Assembly (NCBI GenBank): GCA_958450325.1
Contig: OY288241.1
Coordinates: 45,583,978-45,647,977, forward strand
Direction of reading: 5' to 3'
Source of the DNA: Agrostemma githago
Lineage: Eukaryota; Streptophyta; Magnoliopsida; Caryophyllales; Caryophyllaceae
Length of the DNA: 64,000 nt
Below are positions 53,251-64,000 of this stretch, one piece after another. A program made the translations under genes and the position numbers. The notes beneath the pieces are model-generated. The model was not told where the DNA came from, ran no database searches, and worked only from the letters and a program-made list of their open reading frames with translations. How positions within the stretch are numbered: the stretch's first letter is position 1; each line of letters begins with the position of its first letter.

Positions 53251-56200
53251 TGTAACACCCTTGATTTTAAAAATTAAATTAAATTAAAGTTATGTTCGTA
53301 TTTTTATTTTGTTTACCATTTAACTCGTATTTCTTAAAATTACAATAAATCGAATTTATGTTTCAATAAATCTTCCTAAAATTCTATTTACCTTGAAAAG
53401 TAATTTTTATGCTTAAAATGTGTCTTACTTTTGTTTCATTCTATTTACTTATTTTGTTTCGATTCGAGTTTCCATTTCGACAATTTATATATCTAAGTTC
53501 TTTATTTTATAAACTTGAGTTTCTATTTTAAAACTCGAAACTCGTTTTCATTAAGCTTCTTCGACACATTTATCATTTCTTGAGAAACCAATCTAATTCA
53601 TCTTTGTCGAAAAATATTCATAATTCCTCGAGAAACATTTTATAGTTATACGGTTTATTGACTCATTATTCTAACTCAATCCTAAACTTATTTCTTCCGT
53701 GGGCCGACTTAAGACTCGACCCATTTATCACCAAGCGCCTCTTTCCCGTCCCATTTATCAAACTCTTTTGTCAAAACCATTTTCCCCCTTTCTTAAGTGA
53801 ACCGTCACCCTCTTTCTCATCCACTACTTCATTCTAAAACCTACCTCTGCCTTCTTCGCTCTCTCGTCAACCGCTCACCGCTTTCTCCATCCCCTTCTTC
53901 GTTCTTCTTCCTGCCTCATCAACACCCTCTTCGTTTTACTCTACGACCAATTGCCGCGTCTCCTCTGCCATCGATCTTGAGCCTGAAGGCGAAGAGTCTC
54001 ATCATCGTTTCTCTGTTTTCACCTGGTTGGTGCCATATTTGTCGCCGTCATCCCTGCCGTTGCGGATTTCGTCGTCTCTTTGTCGATAGGTAATCCCTTT
54101 TCGTTCTTGGTTGTTGTTGACTCCATTTGTGTTTTCCTCTATTCTTTTTCGTGCTCAACTTTTGTCGTCAGATCTGCTTACCATGTTCTGTCATCCATTG
54201 GTGCGTCTCGCCTTTGCTGTCCTACTCTTGTCGCTGTTCTCACTTTGTGCTGCAATGACGTTGGTTGTGTTGATTCGTGAGTCTACTGCTATTTCGTCTC
54301 ATTCTTTTGATGCTTGTTGTTTCTGCCGTCGACTTGTTCGTACGTGCTTAAGTGCTCTGGAGTTTGCTGCTCGTCGTTTTATTATCGTTGTTCCTGTTCT
54401 TGCCGATATTGTTGTCGTTGTTGATATTGTTTTATCAATATTGTTGTTATCCTCATTCCATTGCTCCATTTTATCCGTCTTCTGTTCGTCGTCATGTTGT
54501 TGTTATCCGATGTCGTCCTTTAAGGATGCTCCTGCTGTTACTGATGTTTAGTTCGTTTTCCTCGTTGCTCGATTTTCGTAGCTTTGTTCGGATGATCGTG
54601 TCTAATGCTTGTTTTTGCTGTTTCGTGGGTCGCTTATCATCCCCTTTTCATCCTAATTTCTTCTTCATCATCAATTCCCTCTATTCTCATTACCTCGATG
54701 TCGTTCTTAATCATTTTTGTTGTCGTGTTGCTGCTGATCAATATTGTTATCGACATACTCGACTCTTTTCGGCCTTCGAACTTCTATTTAAAACATCAAG
54801 TTACTTTCCCTCTTGTGTCGAAAACTCTCATATCTTTGTTCTTCCCTCACCTCGAATTTGAGTGTTGCTTTACTCTGCTCTATTCATGTTAGTTTTGGCT
54901 GTCCGCGTTATTTGGATTATTTGTTGTACCTGAATCCAGTCTTGTCTCTTTCTTTGTTTTGTTATTTCGTGAAACTGGTAGAGCACGGTTGGAAAGTTAT
55001 CGATTCTACAGTCTTAGAGCTTAAAGACGTTCCTATTGAAGGTTGGAGCCTAACGTGATCAAGAAGGACAAGTACGTGACTGTTTCGGATATCGATTCAA
55101 GGTAACTGTTGGACGTTACTCGATATTATATCGTGTGTTGAGTAGTAGTATGTAGTAAATATTTTATATGTGCTTTTCTCATTTTAGCTACGTAGTATTT
55201 GTTAAAATATAATTTTCAATTGTGCGTCTTATAAACATTTTATAACTTTTCGATATCATTTTATAAATCGTCATTAATTTTTATTATTAATTATCATTAT
55301 AATATTTTGTTGGTTATCGTGACACTAGTAACTAAATAGTATCTGTTTCATAATTTTGTCATATTTCATTAAGTTATTATTTTAACTTTAAATCGTACTT
55401 TTATATAATAACCGAGATTTGTATACTTGTTTAATAAATTAATTTTCGTTTTACGACTTATGTTAATAAATAGAAAATTGTCGTTTTGTTTCAAATACAT
55501 TTGTTTGTCAAGGTTATTTTCACTAAATTACTTTTTATCATTACAATTTATTATTTTTATCAAAACTCGTATTGTTTACTAATAAATTTAAGTTAATTGC
55601 TAAAGACAATTCAAAGGTTTTAAATCTCGTTTCGGTTCTAAGACTCCTACGCTATTTATACTTTATCTATATTTATCATTTTGTTTCCAAATCGTATATT
55701 TTCTAAAATTTATCGCTTTAGCTCGATTTTCCTAAATATTATGAAGTATTATATTTTCACTTATTACATTTGATTTATACCTTTGATAACGAACTTAGAA
55801 ATATATTAAGTTACGATAACAACGATATTAATAAAATGTTCAATTGCCATAAATGCTATTTTAGTACATTTAACTTATTTTAATACTTTACGTGTTTCCA
55901 TAAGAATACTTCTAATCTAAGTAAGTTTCTAAAATTAATAATTTTCTATAAATAGAAAGTTTCCTTTTAACATAAAATGTTTATCTCTTTTACCTTCATA
56001 TTATTCACTTTGAACATTCTATTTTGGATATCGATGATGACTTGGTTTTGAAGTTATGGAATGAGGACAAGTGTACGGGTAGAGTAATACAGTCTAGGGT
56101 ATACGTTTTGCCATCAACTATAAAGCTGGTGTGTCTATGTGAGACACATTGGTCGTTGAACTGAGCATGGTTTGTGTTCAGGAGTGTGTATATTTTGACC

Positions 56201-56889
56201 TTAAACTTAGATATTGCATCGTGTAAGTCGCCATCGGGTTGAACTGGATTACGGTTGGTGTCCAGGAGGGGTGTACATTACTTAAGCCAGGACCTCGCTG
56301 CACGTAGTCCTGTTATAGTTGAGTTGTCTAGTTAGAGACTGAAGTCTAATTTGTTTTGACTAAATTCTCGAACCTAGTTTAGTATGATCCTAGTGAAAGT
56401 CTATTTTGTTGCACTAATTGATTTCCATAACGCCATTTTGGATTTTATAATTATCGATTGATTTTGACTTGCAGATTGGCAGTCACTTTAAGTTTTGCTA
56501 AAACTTATGTTACTATATTGTTTTAATGTTTTCCATTTTACTATTTTGATATAGTAATACTATTATTTTTCATATGATATAATATGGCTGGGAGAACGTC
56601 CGAGCTACTCCCCACTGACGTGGCTGTTATGTTTATAACATGACAGGTTTTTGCTGATGAGTTTTGGGTGTGAGCTAGCGAGTAGCGTGGATCCTACTCT
56701 CCCTTATTTACGTTTACTGAAGGATTGTATAAACCCTTTTAAGGAATTTTCTTTTTAGCCCTTTTGTAAAAAGTGGCCTTTGTATTGACTGACCGTTCTT
56801 TTTGTAAAGTATAGAACATCAGTGTGTTTTAATCCCAAATCTACAGTGTTTCCGCCACTGTATTGCATTAGAATTTATAGGGGGTTACA
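53251..56889 (+). mobile_element. Solo LTR (about 3.6 kb) of the TGTAACACCC family inside CACTA-2
   Basis: It starts TGTAACACCC and ends GGGGTTACA, flanked by the duplication AATAT (53246-53250, 56890-56894). It matches the 9620-13143 LTR in several blocks, for example TTGGTTTTGAAGTTATGG near 56043 against TTTGTTTTGGAGTTATGG near 12214, and GGCTGGGAGAACGT near 56587. A T/C-rich part (53780-54900) contains many overlapping ORFs in all frames; it looks like a transcribed leader and not a gene. Confidence 0.9.
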
Positions 56890-57030
56890 AATATATCTTA
56901 CCTCCACCCCTCATCACTTTAAGTAGGTGATTATAGAAGTATGGAGGAAGTAACCTTTTTATGGATTACCTTCTATTCGGCATAACATACTGAAATATAT
57001 CTTACCCCCACCCCTCATCACTAGCAAGGT
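56890..57030. repeat. Short direct duplication at the edge of the solo LTR
   Basis: ACTGAAATATATCTTACC followed by CCACCCCTCATCAC is present twice: once split by the solo LTR (53241-53250 joined to 56895) and again at about 56989-57022. This is an earlier local duplication of about 110 bp in CACTA-2 that then received the LTR. Confidence 0.7.
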
Positions 57031-57129
57031 AAATAAAATCATTTTTGAACCGTAAAACTTCACTTAATGTTGAGCTTAAACCGAGTAAAATAAGGAGCAA
57101 TACAGGAGTATTCTATAATTCAAACAAAC

Positions 57130-57240
57130 CTGGTGATTTGCGACAGAAGTAAGAAGCTTAATCACAGCAACAAATAGTTCTTCACTCTTCCCAGACTGCT
57201 CACCGATAATAGTTTCAATGGATCGCCTTAATTGAATTAC
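57130..57240 (-). pseudogene. Captured exon of an unrecognised gene (37 codons, phase 0)
   Basis: A 111-bp open stretch with an acceptor (CTGTCTTCAG) and a donor (CACCAG|GTTTGT) on the - strand encodes exactly 37 codons, 'VIQLRRSIETIIGEQSGKSE' and then 'ELFVAVIKLLTSVANHQ'. The exact codon phase, good splice signals and normal composition suggest a true exon taken from a host gene. I do not recognise the family; it reads like an alpha-helical repeat. No neighbouring exon was found within CACTA-2. Confidence 0.45.
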
Positions 57241-58036
57241 CTGAAGACAGAATAATATCATTAAATTCACAATTTATGACTCATTTGGCTTGCTCAGATT
57301 TCAGTGCATTCAGGACTTAAGTGACATTAGATCTCTGCCAACAAATCAGGGCATAAACATAATGGGTTGTCAGACACAACATGCATGAAAGAAATTTCAG
57401 GAATTGGAAACAAACCTGAGTATGTAAGTAGCTTAAACTAGTGTATGTGCGACGACTGAGACTGAGTATGTAAGTAGTCGTACTATTGTACTACTATTTT
57501 GAGTAGTAAGTAGTAGTAGTAGTTGCGTGCATAATCATCGCTATAATTTAGCATAAGATAATGCCCTTTTTCATCGACTACATCCAACCTGCTACAATTC
57601 TTAATTTATTTTGATTATTGTTATTATTATTAATGCTGCAAAATGCAAATCTACAATAGCTAGCCGGCAGCTTAAAGTACGTAGTATAAACGTAACATGC
57701 ATCAACTACGGAGTACTATATACTATTCCATACTTATTATTACTCCTTATACAATGTGCATTCTTAGTTCAATCGTTTGTTTAACTTTGAGGCACACTGA
57801 GACTAAGACACGTAAAGATGTAGGTAGTAGTATGATCTTGCAGTCACCTACTGTAAGACGGATACTAACCAAGATCTCACTTAAATCTCTAAATAACAAA
57901 TTAACGTAAATAACAAAGCACACAATTGAATTAAAATCCACAAATTCAGAGCTAAAACAAGTAGATCAAAATGAAAGTAATTAAGTAGAACAGATCGAAA
58001 GAAAAACAATAGATTATTCAACTATGTTACTATAGA
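57241..58036. other. CACTA-2 interior, no gene recognised
   Basis: AT-rich with short repeats such as GTAGTAGTAGTAG (near 57510) and a TTATTATTATTA run (near 57620). Two overlapping opposite-strand ORFs (57697-57909, 57747-57941) are unsupported. It is possibly intron or flanking DNA of captured genes. Confidence 0.35.
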
Positions 58037-58189
58037 TTATTTAATTTCAGTTGCGTTTTCAACAAGTTTTGCCAAACATAGACCCCTGGGGCTTAATCCT
58101 TTAACCAACTTTTGAACAAGTTTTGTGTTAAACAACGCTCGGGCATGGGTCATGCAAGTGTCATACCTTTTGAGAGTTAAGGCCGCCAT
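58037..58189 (-). CDS. Short ORF, possible captured first exon, unknown function
   Basis: The ATG at 58189 opens 50 codons, 'MAALTLKRYDTCMTHARALF' and then 'NTKLVQKLVKGLSPRGLCLA', ending at a TAA at 58037. The larger frame to 58591 runs through a leader-like, Ser/His/Leu-rich region with CT and GATG microsatellites, so I prefer the inner Met. The upstream part resembles a plant 5' untranslated region, and a TATATATA run lies at about 58656-58663. I do not recognise the protein and it may be non-coding. Confidence 0.25.
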   Translation of the reverse strand: MAALTLKRYDTCMTHARALFNTKLVQKLVKGLSPRGLCLAKLVENATEIK

Positions 58190-60520
58190 GATGGGTCGTA
58201 AATATAAGAAAGAAGCGAGAAATCTTAAAATGAAATAGGAGTATCGTAGAGTATAAATTAGCAAAAACAAAAATAAAAGAGAAATGAGAGTAAATGAAAT
58301 ACTAGTAGTAGTAGTAGTAAAATGATAAGAGTAGTTGACTAGATGGTACCAAAACGTGAATAAGAAAACATAAGTATAAATAGAAAGAGTAGAGAGAGAG
58401 AGATGGGGACTTAAAAAGGGAGAGATGAATGGATGGATGGATGGATGGAGTGTATGTGTATGTGTATGTGTAATGGAGTAGTAAGAGTAGCTGGTGAGTA
58501 CTCGTAGTGTTTTGCCTTCTTTCCCGTTTCTGGTATTCGTAGAAATGAATTGATGGAAGGAGCTGCTATCCGAAAGAGAAAGAGAAATCAAGACCTATTT
58601 CCATTTCCCAGAGGGGTTATGCGTGGAGGCAAGTATATCTTCCTTTTTTTACCTATATATATTTTCCCACCCTAATCACTAATCAATCAATGCTTCTTTC
58701 TATACTTAACTCTCTCTTTTTTTACCTTCTTCCTCCTTTACTCCAATACAATCCATTGTAAATCTTTACTTTTTCCTACTGACAATTTTTGTTTCCACAT
58801 CCATCACCTTACCTTACCTTACCTTACCTTACATATTATATCACCTCCTTGTTTAATACTTATGATAAAAACAACAAGAATTAGCTCAAGTACCATGATA
58901 CTCTTGCTCAACCCATAAGGTTTAGGATTCAATTCGTATTCGCAACATATATAGTGCCCTTCTTTGAGATTTGTTTCCACTGATCGATACCAAAGTTGTA
59001 GAAATACGCATCAACAATCTAAATACTACTGCCCCCAACAAAGTACTACTGAGTAGTATAAATAAGCATGAATGAATGACGGGGAGTTGGAGAATGGAGA
59101 GAGGTCCCTCACATATATAGCTTTATTCACCTCAACGTGAATAAGCTAAATTAATTAATTACCCACGTCTTAAACAAAATGAAGAGATAAGAAAAAAGTG
59201 AGAGAGATCTTACAAAAATTTAAAATATAAAAAGGCAAAGTTGAAATGCAATGTTTGATGAAACCCAGGAAATTATGGCCCAAGAGTCAATGATGTACAA
59301 ATACGAAAAGCTAACTATCAATCAAATTCTTTAAAGAGCTAAAACAGTGAAGACAGTCCTAAATTCTTTTCTTCGTTTTATCTCTTTGCATAAAGTTCGT
59401 TTTCACGCATTACTCCGTATTTTCTTACCAAGGATACAAAGCCAGCAACGGTCAAATCCCAATATATTGAGCGATGTTCTACTTCTGTACTAGGTTATTG
59501 AAGATAAATTATGTGACGATTGTTACAAGTCAGTTGTTTTAACAACAAACACTCCCTTCTATTGCTATAACGATTCTCTTGTAGACATTGGTGTCAAAGT
59601 TTACAAACGTTGACCATAAATGTGCGTAAGATGAACATTATAGTGAATACGAGGGGGTACTTAGTAAATAGCGACATTGTTTTTATTTGTTTGTGCTTTT
59701 TCCCTTTCTACAGGAAGGATGCAATTAAGAAGAGCTGCTTTGAAGTAATCACTGCAAGATTCGCTTTCAGTGTCGTAAAGACATTATAACACCGTATGCT
59801 TTTCATCCTCTAACATAATTTGCTTTGTGTTGATGGTACCGGGTAAACAAATTGAATATTCTAAACAAACCAGACAGATGAGAGATACTGCTACAATGAA
59901 GAATAATCAAAGGACTATAATTTTTCCAAAAGTTACTTTGACAGATACTGAATTTCAATATTTAAATATGTCGTTTACAGGTGGCTTGCAGCAACTAACG
60001 CTGATTGATTTCTACATCAATGTTGGAGTTTTATCAGTATGTAAACCACCTTCCAAATTCACAAATCGAAAACCCTAAAACCCCAAAATCGAATATAAAC
60101 CAACAATAACGTGAAATCATAAAACCTAAACATAAAAAACGAAATCAATCAAATTAATAAACGAAATTAATCAAATTAACAGAGGAGGCGATGGATTACT
60201 GAAGGATTGAAGAAGCTAGCGACTGCCGGATTAGGAGTGACGGATTGAAGAAGCGTAGGCGTGACGGAGTAACAAAGAATTAGAATTGAAGATTATTGAA
60301 GGATGATCGAAGGATTAGGAATGAAGATTATTGAGTATGCCGGAGGATTAGGTATTGAGTATGCCGGAGCTTCTTTTTCGTTTCATGGCTGCCCTTCGTT
60401 TTCTATGGCTGCCGGGTGAAAGGAAGAAAAAAGAAAGAAGGTTTCGTAGGATATTATTAGTAAGAGCAATAAAATATTATTAGCTTAGTGAGTAACAGAA
60501 TATTATTAGTTTATTAGGAC
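58190..60520. other. CACTA-2 interior with microsatellites and small unidentified pieces
   Basis: Contains GGATGGATGGAT (near 58432), TATGTGTATGTG (near 58455) and CCTTACCTTACCTTACC (58805-58833) repeats. A piece at about 59549-59658 has CTCCCTTCTATTGCTATAA at the left and an inexact inverted match at the right, perhaps a decayed Stowaway. Exon-like pieces at 59714-59790 and 59827-60078 have no recognisable domain. A repeat with GAAGATTATTGA and GTATGCCGGAG lies at 60280-60385. Confidence 0.35.
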
Positions 60521-60524
60521 TAAT

Positions 60525-60775
60525 AGAATAGACATATGTCACTATTACATCAATATACATGGTTTTCCATATGTCCTACATCTATTCATATATTACAGAC
60601 ATAAGTTTTACTTTGACCTATGTGTATAATTTATAGACATGAGTTTTAATTTTGACCTATGTATATTCTCTTTTATATACATAGGTTTTTTAAATAACCC
60701 ATGTTTATTAAAAAGAGATTTGAGTTTTTCTTTTAACATATGTCTATTAGGTCATGTCTATGACTAATTTTGTAG
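60525..60775. repeat. Right subterminal repeats of CACTA-2
   Basis: Repeats of GACATAAGTTTTACTTTGAC, CCTATGTATAT and CATATGTCTATTAG-type motifs, inverted relative to the left end. Confidence 0.8.
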
Positions 60776-62326
60776 TAGTGATACTACTTAAAGAGTTAAG
60801 AGTATATTATTTATTTGATGTGATCAATTATATAAGATAATTAATCATGTCACACATTATCATTTGTAAAACAAATGACAAAAATAAAATGGACCCATTT
60901 TATGCACATGCACATGGCACACATAGGAAATTGAGCCTTGGTGGTTGTTTTCTATGTGCATGCAAGCATGCCACAAAAATAATAATTACAATACATTACC
61001 CATGTAAGCATGCAATTAATAAAGAGTGCAAGTGGCCTTCCCTTGCCCAAGGTGGCCGGCCAAAGGGTCAATAAAAGAGAACATTTGGTTCTCTTACTGG
61101 CTGTTAGAACCTCTTGTTTTTCATGCACTTGCATTATCTCTCTAAAACTCTCATGCACTAATATTCTTTACTATTACTATAGTAGTAATATTTATAATAT
61201 TGGTGTAGTTTTATCATTACTATTATCTAGTTAATAATAGTGGTGATTATTTGGGTTGAATCTTGGTGCAGCTAGAAGGAGATCTTCTACTTTGGAGATT
61301 CAAGTTTGGGAAGATCATCCATTATATAATAAGCTCAAGAACAATAAGAAAATGAGTTTTCTTAATGTGCCCATAATTTTCTCTTTGTTTATGTAAGGAA
61401 ATTTCTTCTTGTATCTAGTTTTGTCATTTTTATCACATGTATGTAACTAGATCTTTATATACTAAATTAACAAGTAATTTAGTAACTAATTAGAGGAGTC
61501 TAATTAGAGGATTATGAACCCATCAAGGTATGTTTTGTTTATCCTCGCATTGTTTTGGTTTGCAGCCCCCAGGTCCGATGAGGACTTTCTCGAGTTTTAC
61601 TACGTGTCTCGAAATTTACTTTAAGAAGTTATCCCTCGCGGCAAAGGTGATTATCGCGAGGTTGGCTCTAGGTCCCGTGGTTGGGCAGTGGGTTAGGTTG
61701 GTGGGTTGCAAGACTAAGTGCAACCTTATGGTGATTAGAGTGATGATAGATCGCTTTCACGATACTACCTCGACCTTCCACATGGCATTTGGGGAGGTCC
61801 GGATAACCCTAGAGGATTTTGGGATGATTATCGGTCTGCCCTGGGGTCCGGATAGAATTGGGTGGGCCGCCGAAGGCCCTAGTCTAGATAGTGAAGAGGT
61901 GCGGGGCCTCATCGGGATTGTTTACCGCGTGAGGCATATAGTTCGCCTCACGCGTTGGTGAGCTCGTATATCACTGATCATTTCGAATGAGTGGTGGTGC
62001 TAGAGGATCGGGAGCCTAACACGCCGGAGCAGGATGCTCGGTTGTGGTTGTGGTATTTCCTAGGGTTGACTCACTTCTCGGACAAGGGCGAGAGGTTCAG
62101 TACTAGGATTTTGCCCTTCCTGGCTGACCTGACTCAACTAGGGCGTTACGATTGGGTGACCGAGGCTTTCGTGGAGATGACTCGCTGCCTGCAAGTCATG
62201 GTGAGGCTGTTGGTGATAGAGTCGGCTTCAGCTGTGCCCATCGTGGGTCTGGGCTTTATACTGGAGGTTAGTTACTATTCCCACCTTTATATCTCGAGTC
62301 CTACTTAGTTTTTGGCTTAGAGTTCG

Positions 62327-63893
62327 TGATAAATGTAGTTTGTAGTGCCTATTTTGTAGTGTTTTGGTCCCATTTTCTTTGTGGAATCGCTCCTTGGGAG
62401 CGATTTATGGGTTTCTTATGCTTCCTTTAGTTCGTTTCAGGTTCCCGAGACCGATTTGGATGAGTTGGAGAAATTTCCGACTCAATACATACACATTTTG
62501 GAGCCAACAAAACTAAGGAACGATGACTCGATGCCTTGGAGTCGACCCCGAGACCTTGGGACCCAATCCCGAGCCTCCGAGACCCGATCCCGAGTCCCGA
62601 GAATCGACGAGAAGCCCATGAGAGGCAAGGAAGGACAAAAAGGAGCTTAAAGGAGGCCTGCAAGGCTCATCCCGTTCGGGATGGTCTCATCCCGTTCGGG
62701 ATGAGGTGCACGATTAGGGACGCCACTGTGGGTCCGTCCCGGTCGGGTTGAACCCGTCCCGATCGGGACCGTGATGCTGCTGCCCGCATTTCCTTTCTTT
62801 CTTCTCCCTTCCATTTGTAACCCTATATATACTCTTCCCTTGTTTTGTAAATGGAATGTTAGACATTACCCACAAACCCTAGCCTAGTTTTAGCATAGAT
62901 TAGATTAGATTAGTGTAGATTAGTCTTTAGTTTATCGTTAATTATAGATTAGTGCTTGTAATTTGGAATTCTTCAAGATCTCCATTCAAGCTTGACAACC
63001 TTGGATGTTTGTTTTGAGTTCTTCCATTTATGCAAGTTTCCTTCTTCTTTTCCTCTTCTAGTATGGTATAATCTCTTTTCCTTTCTCTTAATCTTTGTTC
63101 TTTAATCAAGTTTGAATCTTTATTATTGTTTGTTCTTGTTCTTGTTAGTTTGATTGAGTTTGTTTAGGTATGTTTGTTTCTTATGATGATTCCTCTTGTT
63201 CATGTTAGTTGTAGTTTGATTATGTTAGAGTAGTGTTCTTGCTAGGGTTAGTAGGGTGATTAGGGTGTTAATTGGGTGATTAAGGATTTGTTGGAGATGT
63301 TGGTGGAAGATTTGGGTTTCCTCTTGGTTGATGCATATCACATGTTTGTTGGAATGCTTGAATGACATGTAGTTGCGAATGCTTGTTTTTCTTGCTTTTC
63401 TCTTGTGGGTGATAGTTTGCTTGTGGGTTCGGTTCCCTCACTAAGTAGCGAGAGCCCGGTGAGGATGACCCCTAGGTCGGTCTAAGTTGCGACCGCCCGG
63501 ATTCGACCTAGGCCACCATAGCGTGCTAGAACCCCGTTTGTCATGTGTGTCGCCGAAATGGGTTCCATGTGGAACCTCTAGGTGAGTCTAAGTTAGATTA
63601 CCTAGATTACCCTACTACGTCCTTCACTCTAACTCCTCCTTGACCATTCCGTTACACCTTTGACCCCGACCTAATCCTAGCCCGTTTCCTTTGATTGTTT
63701 TCTTGCTTTAGACCTAGCTTAGTCCTAGTCTCCCCCTCCTTAGATTAGCTCGTCTCGAACCTAGTCCTAGACCATAGCATACCTTAGTCCGACCTCCCGT
63801 CCCTGTGGATTCGACCCGACTTGCCCTAGCTACCCTAGTTAGGTTAGTTGGTTTTTATTTGGTGGCGGGATCCACGACAAATCCCTCCCATCA
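62327..63893 (+). mobile_element. Solo LTR related to the Athila-like family, in a PMD intron
   Basis: It starts TGATAAATGTAG and ends CCCTCCCATCA and is 1567 bp, the size of the LTRs at 16531 and 36427 and similar to their reverse complement (same palindrome cluster, TATA site and 3' end). The flanks GTTCG (62322-62326) and GTTTG (63894-63898) are compatible with a 5-bp duplication with one change. No internal region is attached. Short ORFs such as 62381-62650 are parts of the LTR. Confidence 0.85.
62669..62770. repeat. Palindrome cluster in the solo Athila-like LTR
   Basis: TCATCCCGTTCGGGATG occurs twice in succession, followed by TCCCGGTCGGG and TCCCGATCGGGA, again upstream of the TATA-like site at 62824-62831. 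The loop dinucleotides vary while the arms stay intact. Confidence 0.8.
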
Positions 63894-64000
63894 GTTTGCT
63901 AAGTGTATTATGGGTTTGTTGCAGGCTTGGATCTACTCTTACTTTCCTTGTTTGGCACCTAAGACGGTGCCGGTTCACCCGAAGAGATTCCCGGCGGGAA

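Larger units (their letters stand above)
52275..60780. mobile_element. CACTA-2: non-autonomous CACTA transposon in the copia 3' LTR
   Basis: The ends read CACTACTACAAAAAATGACA and (reverse complement) CACTACTACAAAATTAGTCA; the duplication ATA flanks it (52272-52274, 60781-60783). Subterminal repeats of ATAGACATGGGTTTTT-type motifs fill both ends. The interior has an Ulp1-like tail, a 3.6-kb solo LTR and exon-like pieces of unrecognised genes, but no TNPA- or TNPD-like ORF. Confidence 0.92.
43121..61525 (+). mobile_element. Ty1/copia LTR retrotransposon in a PMD intron, interrupted by a MITE and CACTA-2
   Basis: The LTRs start TGTTGGAGCA and end CTCATCA or CCCATCA. The flanks AGGTT (43116-43120) and AGGTA (61526-61530) differ at one base, compatible with a mutated 5-bp duplication. 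The primer site TGGTATCAGAGC lies two bases after the 5' LTR. Domain order gag, zinc finger, protease, integrase, RT, RNase H identifies Ty1/copia; RT and RNase H motifs resemble the Tork/Angela group. Frameshifts, stops, a MITE and a changed integrase residue make it inactive. Confidence 0.93.
51711..61525 (+). repeat. 3' LTR of the copia element, split by CACTA-2
   Basis: LTR sequence occupies 51711-52274 and 60781-61525. Removing CACTA-2 and one copy of ATA restores TAGTAATATACTACTTAAAG, as read in the 5' LTR near 43665-43690. Confidence 0.92.
42117..64000 (+). pseudogene. PMD gene, copy 2, degenerate, interrupted by two retroelements, runs off the window
   Basis: Homologous to copy 1 in exon order. 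Exon 1 is the ATG at 42117 (MSTQ) and a GTAAGTG donor. Exon 2 (about 42714-43050) matches 'INEVDFDRV' and 'WARDWNGRQLLF' of copy 1 as 'INEADFDRV' and 'WARNWDGHQLMF', with two in-frame stops (near 42820 and 42958). Intron 2 holds the whole copia insertion. Exon 3 starts at 61566 and carries the PMD core 'TFHMAFGEVRITLEDFGMI' and 'IGLPWGPDRIGW'. A frameshift near 61920-61950 and a TGA at about 61989 interrupt it before 'LWYFLGLTHFSDKGERFS' (about 62045-62098). The next intron holds a solo LTR. Exon 4 starts at 63925 ('AWIYSYFPCLAPKTV') and continues beyond 64000. It is antisense relative to LTR B, like copy 1 relative to LTR A. Confidence 0.75.

Noticed and set aside
53797..55058. Series of long + strand ORFs in several frames
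   Set aside because: They are inside a solo LTR with T/C-rich composition; there is no domain and the frames overlap.
59549..59658. Possible Stowaway MITE
   Set aside because: The inverted ends match only partly and no TA duplication is present on the left; kept only as a remark.

Overview
This window is repeat-rich nuclear DNA from a flowering plant, most likely a eudicot. The evidence is Ty1/copia and Ty3/gypsy retrotransposons of plant lineages, CACTA (En/Spm) and Stowaway DNA transposons, and captured pieces of typical plant genes (phospholipase D alpha, an SK-type dehydrin, a PPR protein). I see no intact single-copy host gene, no tRNA or rRNA gene and no CRISPR array. Almost every base can be assigned to a stack of nested mobile elements. 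Many boundaries were fixed by eye from terminal repeats and target-site duplications (TSDs).

Oldest layer: two Tat/Ogre-like Ty3/gypsy remnants lie in opposite orientations. Remnant A (+ strand, about 1-15152) has an antisense plant mobile domain (PMD) gene at 423-3584, 46-bp tandem repeats at 9105-9560 and an LTR at 13377-15133. Remnant B (- strand, about 38076-64000) mirrors it with an LTR at 38397-40221, tandem repeats of about 80 bp at 40575-41545 and an antisense PMD gene from 42117 to the window end. Both PMD copies are broken.

Insertions into A: a CACTA element (CACTA-3, 3751-8557, TSD AAT) carrying PPR, dehydrin and Ulp1 protease fragments, and a 3.5-kb solo LTR (9620-13143, TSD AATCA). 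A truncated relative of that LTR in reverse orientation (15153-16530 and 37966-38075) lies between A and B. It was split by a non-autonomous Athila-like retrotransposon (16531-37965, - strand, TSD TGAAA, tRNA-Asp primer site) that has no gag-pol but one 420-codon ORF of unknown function. That element was in turn split by CACTA-1 (18331-32050, TSD ATC), which carries TNPA-like and TNPD-like genes and a captured phospholipase D alpha 3' end. Two Stowaway MITEs sit inside CACTA-1.

Insertions into B: a Ty1/copia element (43121-61525) lies in intron 2 of the PMD gene. Its gag is broken by a Mutator-like MITE (46386-47055), and its 3' LTR by CACTA-2 (52275-60780, TSD ATA), which itself holds a second 3.6-kb solo LTR (53251-56889, TSD AATAT). 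A solo LTR related to the Athila-like family (62327-63893) sits in the next PMD intron. The result is a clear relative chronology up to four layers deep. The less familiar parts are the unknown ORF of the Athila-like element, the palindrome clusters shared by its LTRs and interior, and the antisense PMD genes.
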